Positions 54,600 through 64,000 of a stretch of DNA of 64,000 nt are shown piece after piece. Under the pieces are notes generated by a model, which was not told the origin of the DNA, did no database searches, and worked only from the letters and a program-made list of their open reading frames with translations. Position 1 is the stretch's first letter, and the number at the start of each line of letters is the position of its first letter. Both the position numbers and the translations under genes were made by a program. Origin of the DNA: Euglena gracilis (lineage: Eukaryota > Euglenida > Euglenophyceae > Euglenales). Where the stretch lies: the NCBI GenBank assembly GCA_039621445.1, contig CP154955.1:46523540-46587539 (forward strand), given 5' to 3'.

Positions 54600-56300
54600 G
54601 GGGGGGGGGCAAATGTGTGAGGGCAAGGAAAGGCGCTTCAGAACCCTGCAGAAACCATCCTGCTCCCACCCAACCTTAAACCTCACGCAAAACCGGGTGG
54701 ACGTCCGGTAACCTCAAGCCCGGGGTCCGTGCCCCGGAAAGAGTATCGCCGAAAACACAAATGGAGCTGGTTGCTGTTGATGTTCGACGAGCAAATTCAT
54801 GGATTTACCCCGCGAATGCCACAACACCAACCCTGCTTAGCTTCTGGGAATACTGGGCTGAAATTGCGGGTGTGTGTGTGAAATAAAAACGGGGGAAATG
54901 GTTTTGGGGATAATTCTGGATGTTGAATGAGGGGGGAGGTGCGGAGTCACTGTTGTAGAAAGTTAACCTCAACAATGGTTTGGAAGCCCACCAGCAAACC
55001 AGTGGGTTCAGTGATTCAGATGATGAGGTGCCATCGCTGGTGCTGATACGTGGCCGGACTCAAGAGTTCTTGGAGTCCTGGAGCGACAAAACAAATGGGT
55101 GGGGTTATGTCCACCCCTCCCTCCCCCCCCCAAACAACAAGTTTCCTGACTTGGAACCTCCAACCTCACACCAAGGAAAAGACTTCACAGAAATCAACCA
55201 ACAATATTTGGTCAAGAGCTTTCGTGTCGTCTTTTGTAGTTTTGTAGGACGGGATGGGACTCAGAGTCTTTTGCGAGCCAATGCTGCCAAAGACCTGACT
55301 GGTGGGTAAAAAAATATTTCCCAGGTGCTCACAAAGTCTCTCCCATACAAATTCTTGCCTGCCACCCGAGGGTCACTTCCCCTCTTTCAAACACGACACG
55401 TTTTGGGGGGGAGATACCAGTCAGCCACTGTGGCTACTCTTCAATCCAAGAGAAAACTGACCACAAACATGAAAAAAAGGCCAAAAAATTTTGGTGCCTT
55501 TGGCGCCAGGGCACTTTGGTGGTTGTTTGCAACCCCCACTGGGGGGGGGGCAGTCCAGGCCAAAAACCAATCATTCACTTTGAAAAAAACCTGCCACCCC
55601 GTGGTCGGCCAGTGAATGCAAGCTTTTTGCTTTTATCTCTAAACATTTATTGTCGAACCCCTGGTGAGGCGTTTGAGAGAAGACGTGTGAAGAAGCACTT
55701 TAATCCCATGTGCTCATGCTTGCCTGACGGGATTGGATCTCACAGGCTTTATATTTTTAGGCCTTTATTGGTCTTCAAATTCATCTCCTTTTTTAATTCT
55801 TCTTCAAACTTGCTTTTGTCTCTTGCTCCAGCACCCTTGACCCCACCGGGGGGTTTCCGAAGGCCAGCTGGAAAAAAGGGGCTGGCGGTTCCCTCCCCCC
55901 CCCCCTGGGGGTCCCCCCCTTTGGGGGGGTCCAGCCGGCTGGCAGCTTGACCCAGTGGGTACCCCCAAAACAGGCAAAAAGAGTCCAAATCCAGCTGGGT
56001 TGGCATTTTTTTGCCAAAAAATTGGAGCAGAAACCCCAAAAGCCAGATGCCATTTTAGGCTATTTTTTGACCCCTTTAAAAACATTTGGTTCCAGCGCAG
56101 CCCTCACATTATTTCACCGAACCCCCAGAGGTTTTCACCAGCAGCCCAGCTGAGAGCTGCTGGTGAAAAAAAGGTGCTGGGTGGTTGGACAAAAGAATCT
56201 GCTGGCCGGGGGTAGGGTCCTCTCTGGCTGAAGAAAATCCTTGTTCGGCAAAGCTTAAAGGGAAAGCTTATGGGGGGGGGGCTGGCCTCCCAGGTCCCCT
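54600..56300. other. Intron/intergenic, weak plus-strand candidates only
   Basis: At 54,990-55,105 a plus-strand frame reads TSGFSDSDDEVPSLVLIRGR, acidic like the one at 32.76 kb, but without clear splice sites. At 55,494-55,510 there is a GGCGCCTTTGGCGCC-type hairpin beside repeat debris. Confidence 0.3.
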
Positions 56301-56308
56301 GGCCGGAC

Positions 56309-56488
56309 GTACGCCAGCAGCGGCAGCAGCCGGTCTGTGTAGCCCGGCACCGCCACGCCCAGCACCTGGACGGCCCACAGCGCGACCGGCATGCCCTTCA
56401 CGCACACCAGCTTCAGGAAGCGCACCGGCACGTAATTGAACGGCAGTAGCACGTCCCGCCGCGGTACGTCGTAGCGGTTTGGGGCCAT
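56309..56488 (-). CDS. Hydrophobic exon, possible gene start
   Basis: An ATG in good context (GGCATGG) at 56,488 opens 60 codons to TAC|gtccgg: YDVPRRDVLLPFNYVPVRFL, then VALWAVQVLGVAVPG. An acceptor-like gcaag lies 7 nt upstream in frame, so it may be internal. Family not recognised. Confidence 0.6.
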
Positions 56489-56967
56489 GCCTCCACTTGC
56501 ATTTCAGTGTGGGTCGGAGAGTCAAATGAGTCATAGGCTTCTGTTGGAGAAATGTGTTGGACGCTCCGATTGCTGTGTTGAGCTCAGATATTCAACCCCG
56601 GGGAGTACATTTCCCAGGGCCCAACCCAACGCCGACTTTTTTTAAAAAAAAATCCACCCATCCACCCACCCACCCCCGACCCCCCCCCCCCACCACCCAA
56701 AGCCCAACCAAAATCGACCAAAAATGCTTAAAATGCGCGGCCTGGACTCAACCGAAATCGGCATATTCACCAAAATCTGATCCATGGCACCCCCCCCCCA
56801 GAGATCCAAACCCACCCACCCACCCACCCACTCTCAAAAACGGACTCCCCCAGAGGGTCACGCATAGAGTGTCACAACCATACCTTACCTGACGCCACAG
56901 GCATGATCAATTTCTCTGATTGAAAGGTGCCCAGCGTTGGAAAATTGGACATCGACCGAGGATCACA

Positions 56968-57069
56968 TCACGAGCTCAACAGGATGCTCTGGAGGCAACA
57001 CAAATCCCTCATGTGCTTTACCAAATCCAAATGACCTTCCTGTGCAGCTTTGTAGATTTTCATGGACAT
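56968..57069 (-). CDS. Short frame with ankyrin-like motif
   Basis: 33 codons from ATG 57,069 (second ATG two codons on) to TGA. IYKAAQEGHLDLVKHM fits the ankyrin core (L-H-x-A-A-x-x-G-H-L-D-V-V-K-x-L). It could be a first exon spliced at GATTTG|gtaaag, a fragment of an ankyrin gene, or chance. Confidence 0.4.
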   Translation of the reverse strand: MSMKIYKAAQEGHLDLVKHMRDLCCLQSILLSS

Positions 57070-57222
57070 GGTAACAGTGAAATTTTGCCAATGCAGCGAT
57101 ACAAAATACAAGGGGAAAATTGAACCTGACATCAATAAATTGCAATTTGCATCAAGAAAACAGGAGTCAAAATGAATAACAGTGGCACATACATGCTCAT
57201 ATTTTCTCTGTTTGTATAGATA

Positions 57223-57329
57223 TTAAAAGCGAGCAGGCATATTCAAGATCCGTGTGAATCCTTCCGGGGTGTCGTTCATAGCCCCCAGCACTTCCATCTC
57301 ATTGACGGACTTATTGGAAGGTGTCAGGG
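57223..57329 (-). CDS. Terminal exon with stop
   Basis: Acceptor gtgaacag|CC. 34 codons (SVNEMEVLGAMNDTPEGFTR...MPARF), then TAA at 57,225-57,223. Lower GC than other exons but clearly protein-like. Confidence 0.65.
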
Positions 57330-57389
57330 CTGTTCACTGGACCGAACGCGCAAACATATGCACACCCATGCACCCACCAAACACCCACA

Positions 57390-57401
57390 CACACATGCAC
57401 A

Positions 57402-57436
<35 letters not shown>

Positions 57437-57540
57437 GCAATACACAAACATACACACACACACAATACACACACAATACACACACACACACATATATATA
57501 TATATTCATTTATATACACATATATATGTGTGTATATATG
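57390..57540 (+). repeat. CA / GA / TA microsatellite cluster
   Basis: (CA)n, (GA)n, CACAATA repeats and (TA)n in succession. A second CA/CG tract lies at 57,668-57,730. Confidence 0.92.
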
Positions 57541-57675
57541 GTAGCTCCCAACTAAATGCCCCCCCCCTGGGGGCCATATAATTGGATCAGGGGGGGTGGG
57601 GAAATTTTTGGAATATTGATGGAATAGGGTTAGGGTTAGGAGTACACACACAAAAACACAAAACACACCCGTGCA

Positions 57676-57708
<33 letters not shown>

Positions 57709-57989
57709 ATGCACGCACGCATGCACACACAAAATTAAACATGCAATCTCAGTGTTTTCCTGGATGCTCAAAAATGTGTTCCAACGTTTTCAGTTTCAGC
57801 AGTGAAACTCCTGAATTGTGAACTGTGAATTCCCATCAGACCAAAAATCATTATACCTCGCATGTTCTGAAACACTTGTCATACTGTTTAAAATGTTTGG
57901 TACGTATCAACTGTTTGGCACGTATTTGGCACACATGATATGGGTGAACAGCCCAGACGTGTGCACAGGCTGAGGATGAGCAGTGGAGT

Positions 57990-58126
57990 TTCTAAAAATG
58001 GAACACGCCCTGCCCATCTTCAGCGTTGTCAACAGGGCAGGCTCCGTCAACTCGAGCAGCAGCCACTCCCGCCCGTTGGTCCCTCCGGGGCCATTCCAGA
58101 CGACCAAATGCTCAAATGCCGCCGTT
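57990..58126 (-). CDS. Middle exon
   Basis: Acceptor gtgctgttgccag|A (or ttgag|CAT 16 bp on). FEHLVVWNGPGGTNGREWLL, then LTEPALLTTLKMGR. The 3' end is uncertain (G|GC|gtgttcc or later). Confidence 0.6.
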
Positions 58127-58415
58127 CTGGCAACAGCACAGACCAGGCTTCTTTTTACTAGCCTCGGGGGGGGGGGGGGCTTATGTTGTGGGGCGCCTGC
58201 CCACAGTCAGTCGTTCAGCATCCCAGCAGCCAGGCATCTCTTTTCGAGGACAACTTCATCCGTTTGCCACAGCCTCGAAGAGCAGAGATTCATATGCTGA
58301 TGTGGCTCTCCTTCCAAGCAGCTTGCAGCGTGCGCCGCTCTGTGGTAAAATTTCCCCGTGTGAACCCCCAACCCCCCCCCCCCAAGCCAATGCCCTCCTC
58401 CAATTTCCCCCTGAC

Positions 58416-58575
58416 GGGAGGGAACAGCCCCCTCCCCGTGCCCCAGAACCGCTTCTCCTCCGACAGGATGGCAGCCGCCGGCTGCCCCGCCACCTCCCGG
58501 CTGTACGCCTTGATGCGGTACTCCAGCACCGCCTGCACCTTCTCCTTCCCCTCCATCGTGCGAGACGCGAAGGGG
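58416..58575 (-). CDS. First exon with start codon
   Basis: A preceding acceptor-like cctgcaccccgcag suggests a spliced 5' leader. ATG at 58,556; KVQAVLEYRIKAYSRE, then a donor option GAG|gtggcgg (58,494), or continuation through AAAILSEEKRFWGTGRG to CCC|gtcagg (58,416). Confidence 0.55.
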
Positions 58576-58615
58576 CTGCGGGGTGCAGGAGGGGACTCGC
58601 GGAAATTGCCCTGCC

Positions 58616-58985
58616 CAGCGGGTCACGGCTGACCACGCGTGACACGCCCCGGCGGGTCACAGCTGATCACGCATGACACGCCCCCGCGGGTCACAGCTGA
58701 TCACGCATGACACGCCCTGGCGGGTCACAGCTGATCACGCGTGGCACGCCCTTGCGGGTCACAGCTGATCACGCGTGACACGCCCCCGCGGGTCACAGCT
58801 GATCACGCGTGACACGCCCCCGCGGGTCACAGCTGATCACGCGTGGCACGCCCTTGCGGGTCACAGCTGATCACGCGTGACACGCCCCGGGGGTCACAGC
58901 TGATCACGCGTGACACGCCCCCGCGGGTCACAGCTGATCACGCGTGGCACGCCCCGGCGGGTCACAGCTGATCACGCGTGACACA
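58616..58985 (+). repeat. 34-bp minisatellite, about 11 units
   Basis: Unit core GGGTCACAGCTGATCACGCG, then TGACACGCCCCCGC, with variants CATGAC/CGTGGC and CCCTTGC/CCCCGGC. One unit is shorter. It fills the space just upstream of the small gene's first exon. Confidence 0.97.
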
Positions 58986-58989
58986 CAGG

Positions 58990-59840
58990 TATTCCCGCAG
59001 ATACAAAGCGACGTGGAGTTGATGTTGGTCTTCGGTGGGCCCCACAAGTACTGCAATTCGTGGGGGAAATCTGGAGATTCTGGAGAGGAGGCATTGTGTC
59101 TACCACAAAATTAGTGGGGAAAGCAAAAAGTCATTTGAACCTCTTCCAGTTGTATACGTGACGTGCACCAACCTTAAAGAAAACTGCCGATGAGACGCCT
59201 TTGATTCGGCAATCATTCTCGGTGTGCCAACGAGGTTCACTAATAGACAATGCCTTTCCATAAAAAAAAACCTTCAATGATAAAAAAAAAGATTCTGACC
59301 CAAAAAAATGAATATGGATAGGAAAAGGAAAGAATGTGGGGGACTGGCATAAATGGTGACAAAACAACAAACAAACACAAAAAAAATGCAGTTGAACGAA
59401 TAGGTGTTTACTGGGAAAACAAATTAGTCAAAGGTTGGTCAAACAAATAGGCATGCCTGGGTGTCATTATTTCCCAAAAGTGTGGCGTGGCAAAACTGTT
59501 GGAACCTAATAAACTGCTACCCATCCTCAGGGCTGTACACGAAGGCTGGTGGGGGAGGGGGGTTTGGACCGCCCACCAACCAGGATGGGGGGGGGTTGAC
59601 CCCACCCACCGATAGGGTTTCAGGGATCCCCCACAGCCCTGCCCATCCTCTCTGGGTGTCTCGATTTCGCAGGTATCCTGCACAGAAGGAGAAACGCCAG
59701 GCAGCCAACGGATTGTACACGAGGGAATTCACGGGTCCGGCTACTTCATCGGTGCTGTGCGAACCGACCACGGTGGTTCAGGCATGCCAGGCAGAGCCAC
59801 GCCCCTTCGCCGTCCCTGAATCCAGTCGAGGCCATCAACC
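58990..59840. other. 3' flank of the TBC gene, nothing clear
   Basis: A-rich sequence (59,260-59,400) and a G/C-run block. A minus frame near 59,640-59,765 (NSLVYNPLAAWRFSFCAGYL) is suggestive but lies past the TBC stop and has no clear partner exon. Confidence 0.35.
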
Positions 59841-59849
59841 GCAAGGGGC

Positions 59850-59906
59850 TCACAGGAGGTCTTGGGAGATGACGAACTCGCGCATGTTGTATGCCCCGCG
59901 AATCAC
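59850..59906 (-). CDS. TBC gene exon 5 (terminal)
   Basis: Acceptor ccctccgacag|GTG. 18 codons VIRGAYNMREFVISQDLL, then TGA. Matches the short helix that follows the TBC domain in TBC1D22-like proteins (..AY...). Phase 0. Confidence 0.8.
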   Translation of the reverse strand: MIRGAYNMREFVISQDLL

Positions 59907-60109
59907 CTGTCGGAGGGCAAATACAAAATTGCTGCCCGACCTTTTTAAGACCCCCCTACCAACCTAGCCCAGGCACAGGAACCCCCCCGGGGGGACCCCG
60001 AAAAATCGGGCCATCCAAGGATTCAAAAATTGGCGCTTCGCTCCGAAACCCATACTCAGGCCTCATGCTGGGGACACCCCCCGCCACGGGGGGGGTCCGG
60101 CTCCAGACC

Positions 60110-60205
60110 CACCCCCCCCCCCTTAGTTGCACTAAGGCTTCTTGTCTGTTTATGGCCGGCGCTAACTTCGCTTCTGGCCCAGCTTGCTGTATGGTGAGTG
60201 GACAG
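60110..60205 (+). repeat. CCTTAG hairpin repeat, inverted copy
   Basis: Inverted relative of 4,383-4,480, lying in the last intron of the TBC gene. Confidence 0.8.
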
Positions 60206-60525
60206 GTACCACTTACACCATTGCTCTACACCATTGCCCACCCCCCCCGGGGGGTCTTCTAAGTTTAAAAAGGCTTTCTTCTTCTGCAATTGCTTATTCT
60301 TTGTGCCTGATGTGATTGTGGTTGCTGCTGTTGCTGTTGTTGCGATTGTTGTTATGGCTTTCACCGCTGTTGGTGTGGCTTCCGTTTTGCTGTTGCCTTC
60401 GTTGTTGTTCACTGCTGGTTTTACTGCAATGTACATGGGGGAAAAAAACGCTAAGCCCATTCCATGGATTTCCATTCCATAGCTCCGTCAGGCATAGGGT
60501 TGTTGATGCACTAAATCAAACACAC

Positions 60526-60620
60526 CATCTCAATGTTTGTCTGGGGAAGTCGCCGTAGGAACCGCAGCAGTTCTGCAGAGTCACGGTCCAACAGCTTCTC
60601 TTGGTGGTGCTGCAGGAGAG
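60526..60620 (-). CDS. TBC gene exon 4
   Basis: Acceptor cctgtgcacag|CT, donor ATG|gtgtgt. 31 codons LLQHHQEKLLDRDSAELLRF then LRRLPQTNIEM. The G + CT join makes Ala, giving the family's A-A-x-L start of this helix. Confidence 0.85.
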
Positions 60621-60704
60621 CTGTGCACAGGCAGACACCAAAATGGGAATGTGCAACCTTAAAGTTGGCATTGAAATACATGTGAAGGGTGTGTGTGCAC
60701 GTGC

Positions 60705-60832
60705 GCGTGTTGTTGTGTTGTGTTGTGTTGTGTTGTGTTGTGTTGTGTTGTGTTGTGTTGTGTTGTGTTGTGTTGTGTTGTGTTGTGTTGTGTTGTGTTG
60801 TGTTGTGTTGTGTGTTGTGTTGTGTTGTGTGT
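60705..60832 (+). repeat. (TTGTG)n pentanucleotide repeat
   Basis: About 25 units, followed by a G-run block (60,833-60,915). Confidence 0.97.
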
Positions 60833-61155
60833 GGGGTGGGGGTGGGTGTTGGGGTCGCGGGGGGGGGGTTCGCGGGGGGGGGTCGCGGGGGGGGGGGGGG
60901 GGTCGGGGGGGGGAACGGGTTTTTTGACAGGTCATGCATGACTTGTGTGACGTCATTCTTTCCTCTAATTTTAGATCCTTATTAGGAATTTGCGTGCCAT
61001 TTGGGTCCAAAAATAGGTCCAATTAGGAATTTGGGACTAATTTCTCACACTTTTGATTCCTAATTGAGTGGCAGATTCCTAATTAATGGGAATTTTTTGT
61101 ACTTTTTGGAATCGGCTTCAGAGTGGGGTCGCGGGGGGGTCGCGGGGGGGGTCGC

Positions 61156-61226
61156 CCGTTGTGTTGTGTTGTGTTGTGTTGTGTTGTGTTGTGTTGTGTT
61201 GTGTTGTGTTGTGTTGTGTTGTGCTG
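61156..61226 (+). repeat. (TTGTG)n pentanucleotide repeat, second array
   Basis: About 14 units, preceded by GTCGCGGGGGG blocks as in the first array, so the two arrays share their flank on opposite sides. Confidence 0.97.
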
Positions 61227-61366
61227 TGTGTGTGTGTGTGTGTGTGTGCGCGCGCACCATCCATCACAACCAGAAACAACAAGGAACAGACACAAACACA
61301 GAAATTGTGCACAACAAGACACAAATATACACAGTTTGTCAAATGCTGTGGATAAGCGACTCATAC

Positions 61367-61430
61367 CGAGGCAGACATAGGGATGCAACGAGAAGCCTTC
61401 TTCGCCTGGCAGGCCCCAAATGGTAATGAG
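61367..61430 (-). CDS. TBC gene exon 3
   Basis: Acceptor gcaacccacag|CTC, donor G|gtatgag. 21 codons LITIWGLPGEEGFSLHPYVC then L. Corresponds to the segment between the W-D motif and the A-A-x-L helix. Confidence 0.82.
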
Positions 61431-61479
61431 CTGTGGGTTGCTTCATGAACAGGAACAAAAATAAAAGTGCCACAGGATT

Positions 61480-62055
61480 TGCTGCTATTTGCATGTCTCT
61501 AAATAATGTTGTTGATGCATTCACTGCATCCACAACATCACCTGCACCCACTCCATCCACTTTTTGTCCACCTTTGTCCATCTGCCAGATTTGGCCACCG
61601 TTTTTAGTCAACCACAAGCTTCTTCCCCTCACCCTTGCCAGCACTTGCATGCAAATACGAGAGTTGAGTGGATGATGTGGATGCAGATACTGGGGTCGCT
61701 GCAGTGGATGGACTGGATGAAGATACTGGAGTCGATGCAGTGGATGGACTGGATCGATGCAGAAAAACCCAAAACAAATGAGATAAAATGTTTGCAAAGG
61801 CTTGAAATGACCTCGAATACCCCAAAATTACCGAAATGGCGAAAAATAGCCCAAATGCCATCCGATTGTCCCTATTGACCCAATTAACCAAATATTAAAT
61901 CAAATTGTCACAAAATGGCCCAAATTATGAAAAATTGAGCCAACATGGCCAATGGGTGTAACATGAGAGATTTGCGGAAATGATTACTCATTAATCCTAT
62001 GTAAATGCATATTATGTAAAAAGAATGCCAGCATCGCCCAGCATAACCGGAGGTG
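61480..62055. repeat. Relative of the 23.9-27.3 kb composite element
   Basis: Contains the GATGCAGTGGATGGACTGGA-type repeats, the CCAAAATGG-like tract and AAAAAGAATGCCAGCATCGC, all found in the same order at 26.2-26.98 kb. Confidence 0.65.
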
Positions 62056-62729
62056 CTTGGTCACCACCCCCCGGGGGGTGGGGGCGGGGGCCGGCCACTC
62101 TCGAATACAGGGAAATTTGACCACAACCCCCAAAAAATGGCCAGATTTGTTTTTCTGGTGCCTTTGGTACCGGGTGACTTGAATTTTTTTTGCCAACCCC
62201 TCTCCCCAACCCCCCCCCCGAGCCCCGAGACTAAAAAAACAAGGAGTCACCGAAAAAACCAGTCACCCAACCCCCCCCCCCCCGGGGGGTTGGCCAGTGA
62301 CTGAGTGATTGCATGCTCCTGACAAATGAGTGAGCACAATCCAGCGGACCATGTTGGGAATAAAAACGCGGGGGGGGTGCCAACTGGCTGGCAGCGTGTG
62401 AGGTTGATTGTCCATATAAAAAGCACATTAAGATATGTGACGGTGGCTGCAGATTGAGGTTGAATGCAAATGAGGAAGATGGACACACCACAGGCCCTCA
62501 GGGCATCAAAAAAAAAACAAAAAAACCAACCGTCCACACGTGCCTTTTTTAGGCTTTTTTCGACATTTACTTTTTCAAAAAAAAATGTCAAAAATATTTT
62601 TTTTACGTACAGCAAGACACTACTTTCTGAAGCCTTCCCTTTTTAACACAATGCATTTTCCGTGATAAAAAAAATGCAACATACAAATCCAGTAAATTTT
62701 GATTGCAGTGCCTGGCCGAGGCCCATCAC

Positions 62730-62796
62730 CAGGTACTTGTCCCACAACTGCAGGGTGTCCTCCAGGGGGAGCTGCTTGCTCAGGAGGCAGGCCAGC
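62730..62796 (-). CDS. TBC gene exon 2 (W-D motif)
   Basis: Acceptor ggcccatacag|G, donor CTG|gtgatg. 22 codons, LACLLSKQLPLEDTLQLWDK then YL, the most diagnostic TBC segment here. Confidence 0.88.
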
Positions 62797-62835
62797 CTGT
62801 ATGGGCCAATGCGACGTCAGTGGTGTGGTGGCCAC

Positions 62836-63087
62836 CAGGGTTTTTTTTAAGACCGGGGGGGGGGGGCCCACGGGGGGGGGGGGGGGACCCGGGGGCCCAA
62901 CAAAAAATGGCCGAAAAATCGCGAAAAGTGCTAAAAATAGAATTTTTTCGGCGCCTGCGGCGCCGAAAAGTATATCCCACCCCCTTCCAAGGGGGCCCCC
63001 CCCACCGGGGGGGGAGGGGGTCCGGCGGACCCACCCACCCTACCCCCCCCTCCCCCCCCCGGGGGTCCAAACTTAAAAAAATCCCTG
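62836..63087. mobile_element. hAT-like MITE, family A copy 4 (in TBC intron)
   Basis: Element of 252 bp starting CAGGGTTTTTTTTAAG and ending TTAAAAAAATCCCTG, with a perfect 8-bp direct repeat GTGGCCAC. Carries GGCGCCTGCGGCGCC (62,950-62,964). Confidence 0.9.
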
Positions 63088-63457
63088 GTGGCCACCCGAG
63101 AAGGGAAGCAGAGTTGGGCTGGGGTCCCCACACACACACCAGGAACCGTGGGCTTCAATTAATCCAAGATGGTGTAAACAATAATTCACTGGCATTGTTC
63201 CACATTGGCTCCCATAAAATCACATTTTCTATCACGACTCATATGGACTCCCAGACCATTCCGGGCCTCACCACACGGTGACTTGTGATGCCTGGAATGC
63301 AGGAATGCCAGGAATGCAAAACATCCAGACTCGAATTTGAGCATACACATACACACGTATGCACACATGCATATGTGAACGCACACAACACGCTCACACA
63401 CACACGCAGACATTCACACTCGCTCACTCACTCATTCACTCACTCATTTGCACACAC

Positions 63458-63511
63458 CATTCGATCACCCACTGGTTGGCCTCCAGCCGCTCTTCACAGA
63501 AATGGGCGTAC
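63458..63511 (-). CDS. TBC gene exon 1 of those visible
   Basis: Acceptor gcacctgtcag|G, donor TG|gtgtgtg. 17 codons YAHFCEERLEANQWVIE; W is completed across the intron. Earlier exons lie beyond the window's right edge. Confidence 0.8.
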
Positions 63512-63669
63512 CTGACAGGTGCAGGGATGACACCTTGCTGGAGCCTCAACTGAAAAACAAATGCATTCCCTCCCAAGCGCAGCCTCACTCCATGTGTGAT
63601 GGTTGTATGTGTCCCCGTTGTGTGACGTTTGTATATACCCCCCCCGCGTGTGTGTGCGCGTGCGTGCGT

Positions 63670-63718
63670 GCATTAGTGTGTGTGTGTGTGTGTGTGTGTG
63701 CGTGTGTGTGTGCGTGTG

Positions 63719-63792
<74 letters not shown>
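63670..63792 (+). repeat. (GT)n-(CT)n-(GT)n compound microsatellite
   Basis: Three blocks in succession. Confidence 0.97.
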
Positions 63793-63796
<4 letters not shown>

Positions 63797-63814
63797 GTTA
63801 CCTACCCCTCCCCT

Positions 63815-64000
63815 GGGAAACTGTCACCTGACACACACTGAGGCCGGCACCGGGGACCCTGACAACCCTTCGACAGGTTGTCGGGGTCAGGGTGCCATGA
63901 CAGGTTGGCCGGTACCAAAGACCTGACAGTTTTCCGGGCAGCACTGTGACAGTCTCCTGGGTAGGGCATTTCAAGGGAAAGTCAATAAGAAATGACCCTG
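63815..64000 (+). repeat. GACAGGTTGGCCGGTACC repeat array
   Basis: Four to five degenerate units matching 45,390-45,640; continues beyond the window. Confidence 0.8.

Larger units (their letters stand above)
57223..58575 (-). other. Small multi-exon gene, unrecognised
   Basis: Three minus-strand pieces: a first exon with ATG at 58,556 (context CGCACGATGG), a middle exon around 58,126-57,990, and a terminal exon 57,329-57,223 with TAA. Together about 120-150 codons. The middle piece (REWLLLELTEPALLTTLKMG) loosely recalls the strand pattern of discoidin/F5-8C-like domains, too weak to name. The gene lies head-to-tail behind the TBC gene, with the 34-bp minisatellite between them. Confidence 0.55.
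59850..63511 (-). other. TBC-domain Rab GTPase-activating protein gene, 3' half
   Basis: Five minus-strand exons encode about 111 residues corresponding to the C-terminal half of a TBC (Tre-2/Bub2/Cdc16) domain. TBC proteins accelerate GTP hydrolysis by Rab GTPases at membranes. In order: a helix with NQWVIEW, LLSKQLPLEDTLQLWDKYL (the family's conserved L-x-L-W-D region), HPYVCLAALLQHHQEKLL, a Leu-rich helix RFLRRLP, and a short tail ending in TGA. All four splice joins are in phase (TG+G, 0, G+CT, 0), which is strong evidence that the exons belong together. By eye the layout is closest to Gyp1/TBC1D22- or TBC1D13-type domains. The catalytic Arg and Gln fingers lie further N-terminal, beyond the window. 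Introns hold a MITE, a composite-element relative and two TTGTG arrays. Confidence 0.85.

Noticed and set aside
58616-58985. CRISPR-like regular repeats
   Set aside because: Units are directly adjacent with no spacers, in a eukaryotic context. The same reasoning applies to 26,140-26,580 and 21,535-21,645.
60693-60985. Cys/Val-rich open frames over the TTGTG array
   Set aside because: A pentanucleotide repeat read in frame; no coding evidence.

Overview
This window looks like nuclear DNA of a microbial eukaryote, most probably an alga or other protist; I cannot name the species. The reasons are: coding sequence is broken into short, very GC-rich exons (about 55-275 bp) bounded by GT-AG splice sites, often with C/T-rich tracts before the AG; introns are long (roughly 0.2-4 kb) and full of microsatellites, poly-G/poly-C runs and mobile-element debris; short TTAGGG-type telomere-like tracts occur; and there are no bacterial operons, Shine-Dalgarno sites, rRNA, tRNA or CRISPR. 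Long uninterrupted reading frames here are mostly repeat artefacts, while the real exons are short. Almost every exon I can support lies on the minus strand, so genes read from right to left.

Right to left, the layout is as follows. (1) 63.5-59.85 kb: the 3' half of a TBC-domain (Rab GTPase-activating) gene, five exons whose splice phases all agree. (2) 58.6-57.2 kb: a small unrecognised gene ending in a clear stop exon, with a 34-bp minisatellite just upstream. (3) A 34-aa open frame with an ankyrin-like motif near 57 kb. (4) About 56.5-23.4 kb: a series of roughly 25 helical, Ala/Leu-rich exons resembling HEAT/ARM-type solenoid repeats. They may form one giant gene or several; three runs of exons have matching phases. 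(5) 22.9-18.25 kb: exons ending in a coiled coil and an Arg/Asp/Glu-rich tail with a stop. (6) About 17.9-1.57 kb: exons of one or more hydrophobic, membrane-type proteins, not recognised.

The non-coding part is unusually rich. At least four short elements have CAGGG/CATGGG termini and perfect 8-bp target duplications, as hAT-type MITEs do. Two further families share that pattern less perfectly. A 1.7-kb element at 35.5-37.2 kb has 22-bp terminal inverted repeats and a 5-bp duplication and carries a nested foldback element. At 23.9-27.35 kb there is a composite of cassettes bounded by CACCTAT/ATAGGTG, each holding an array of 10-bp repeats. An island at 32.6-34.3 kb is built on a GGGGCTATTATTCGG motif. 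Short GC hairpins of the GGCGCC-TTCG type recur inside several of these families.

Exon boundaries and family calls come from reading the sequence by eye. No alignment, splice prediction or database search was run.
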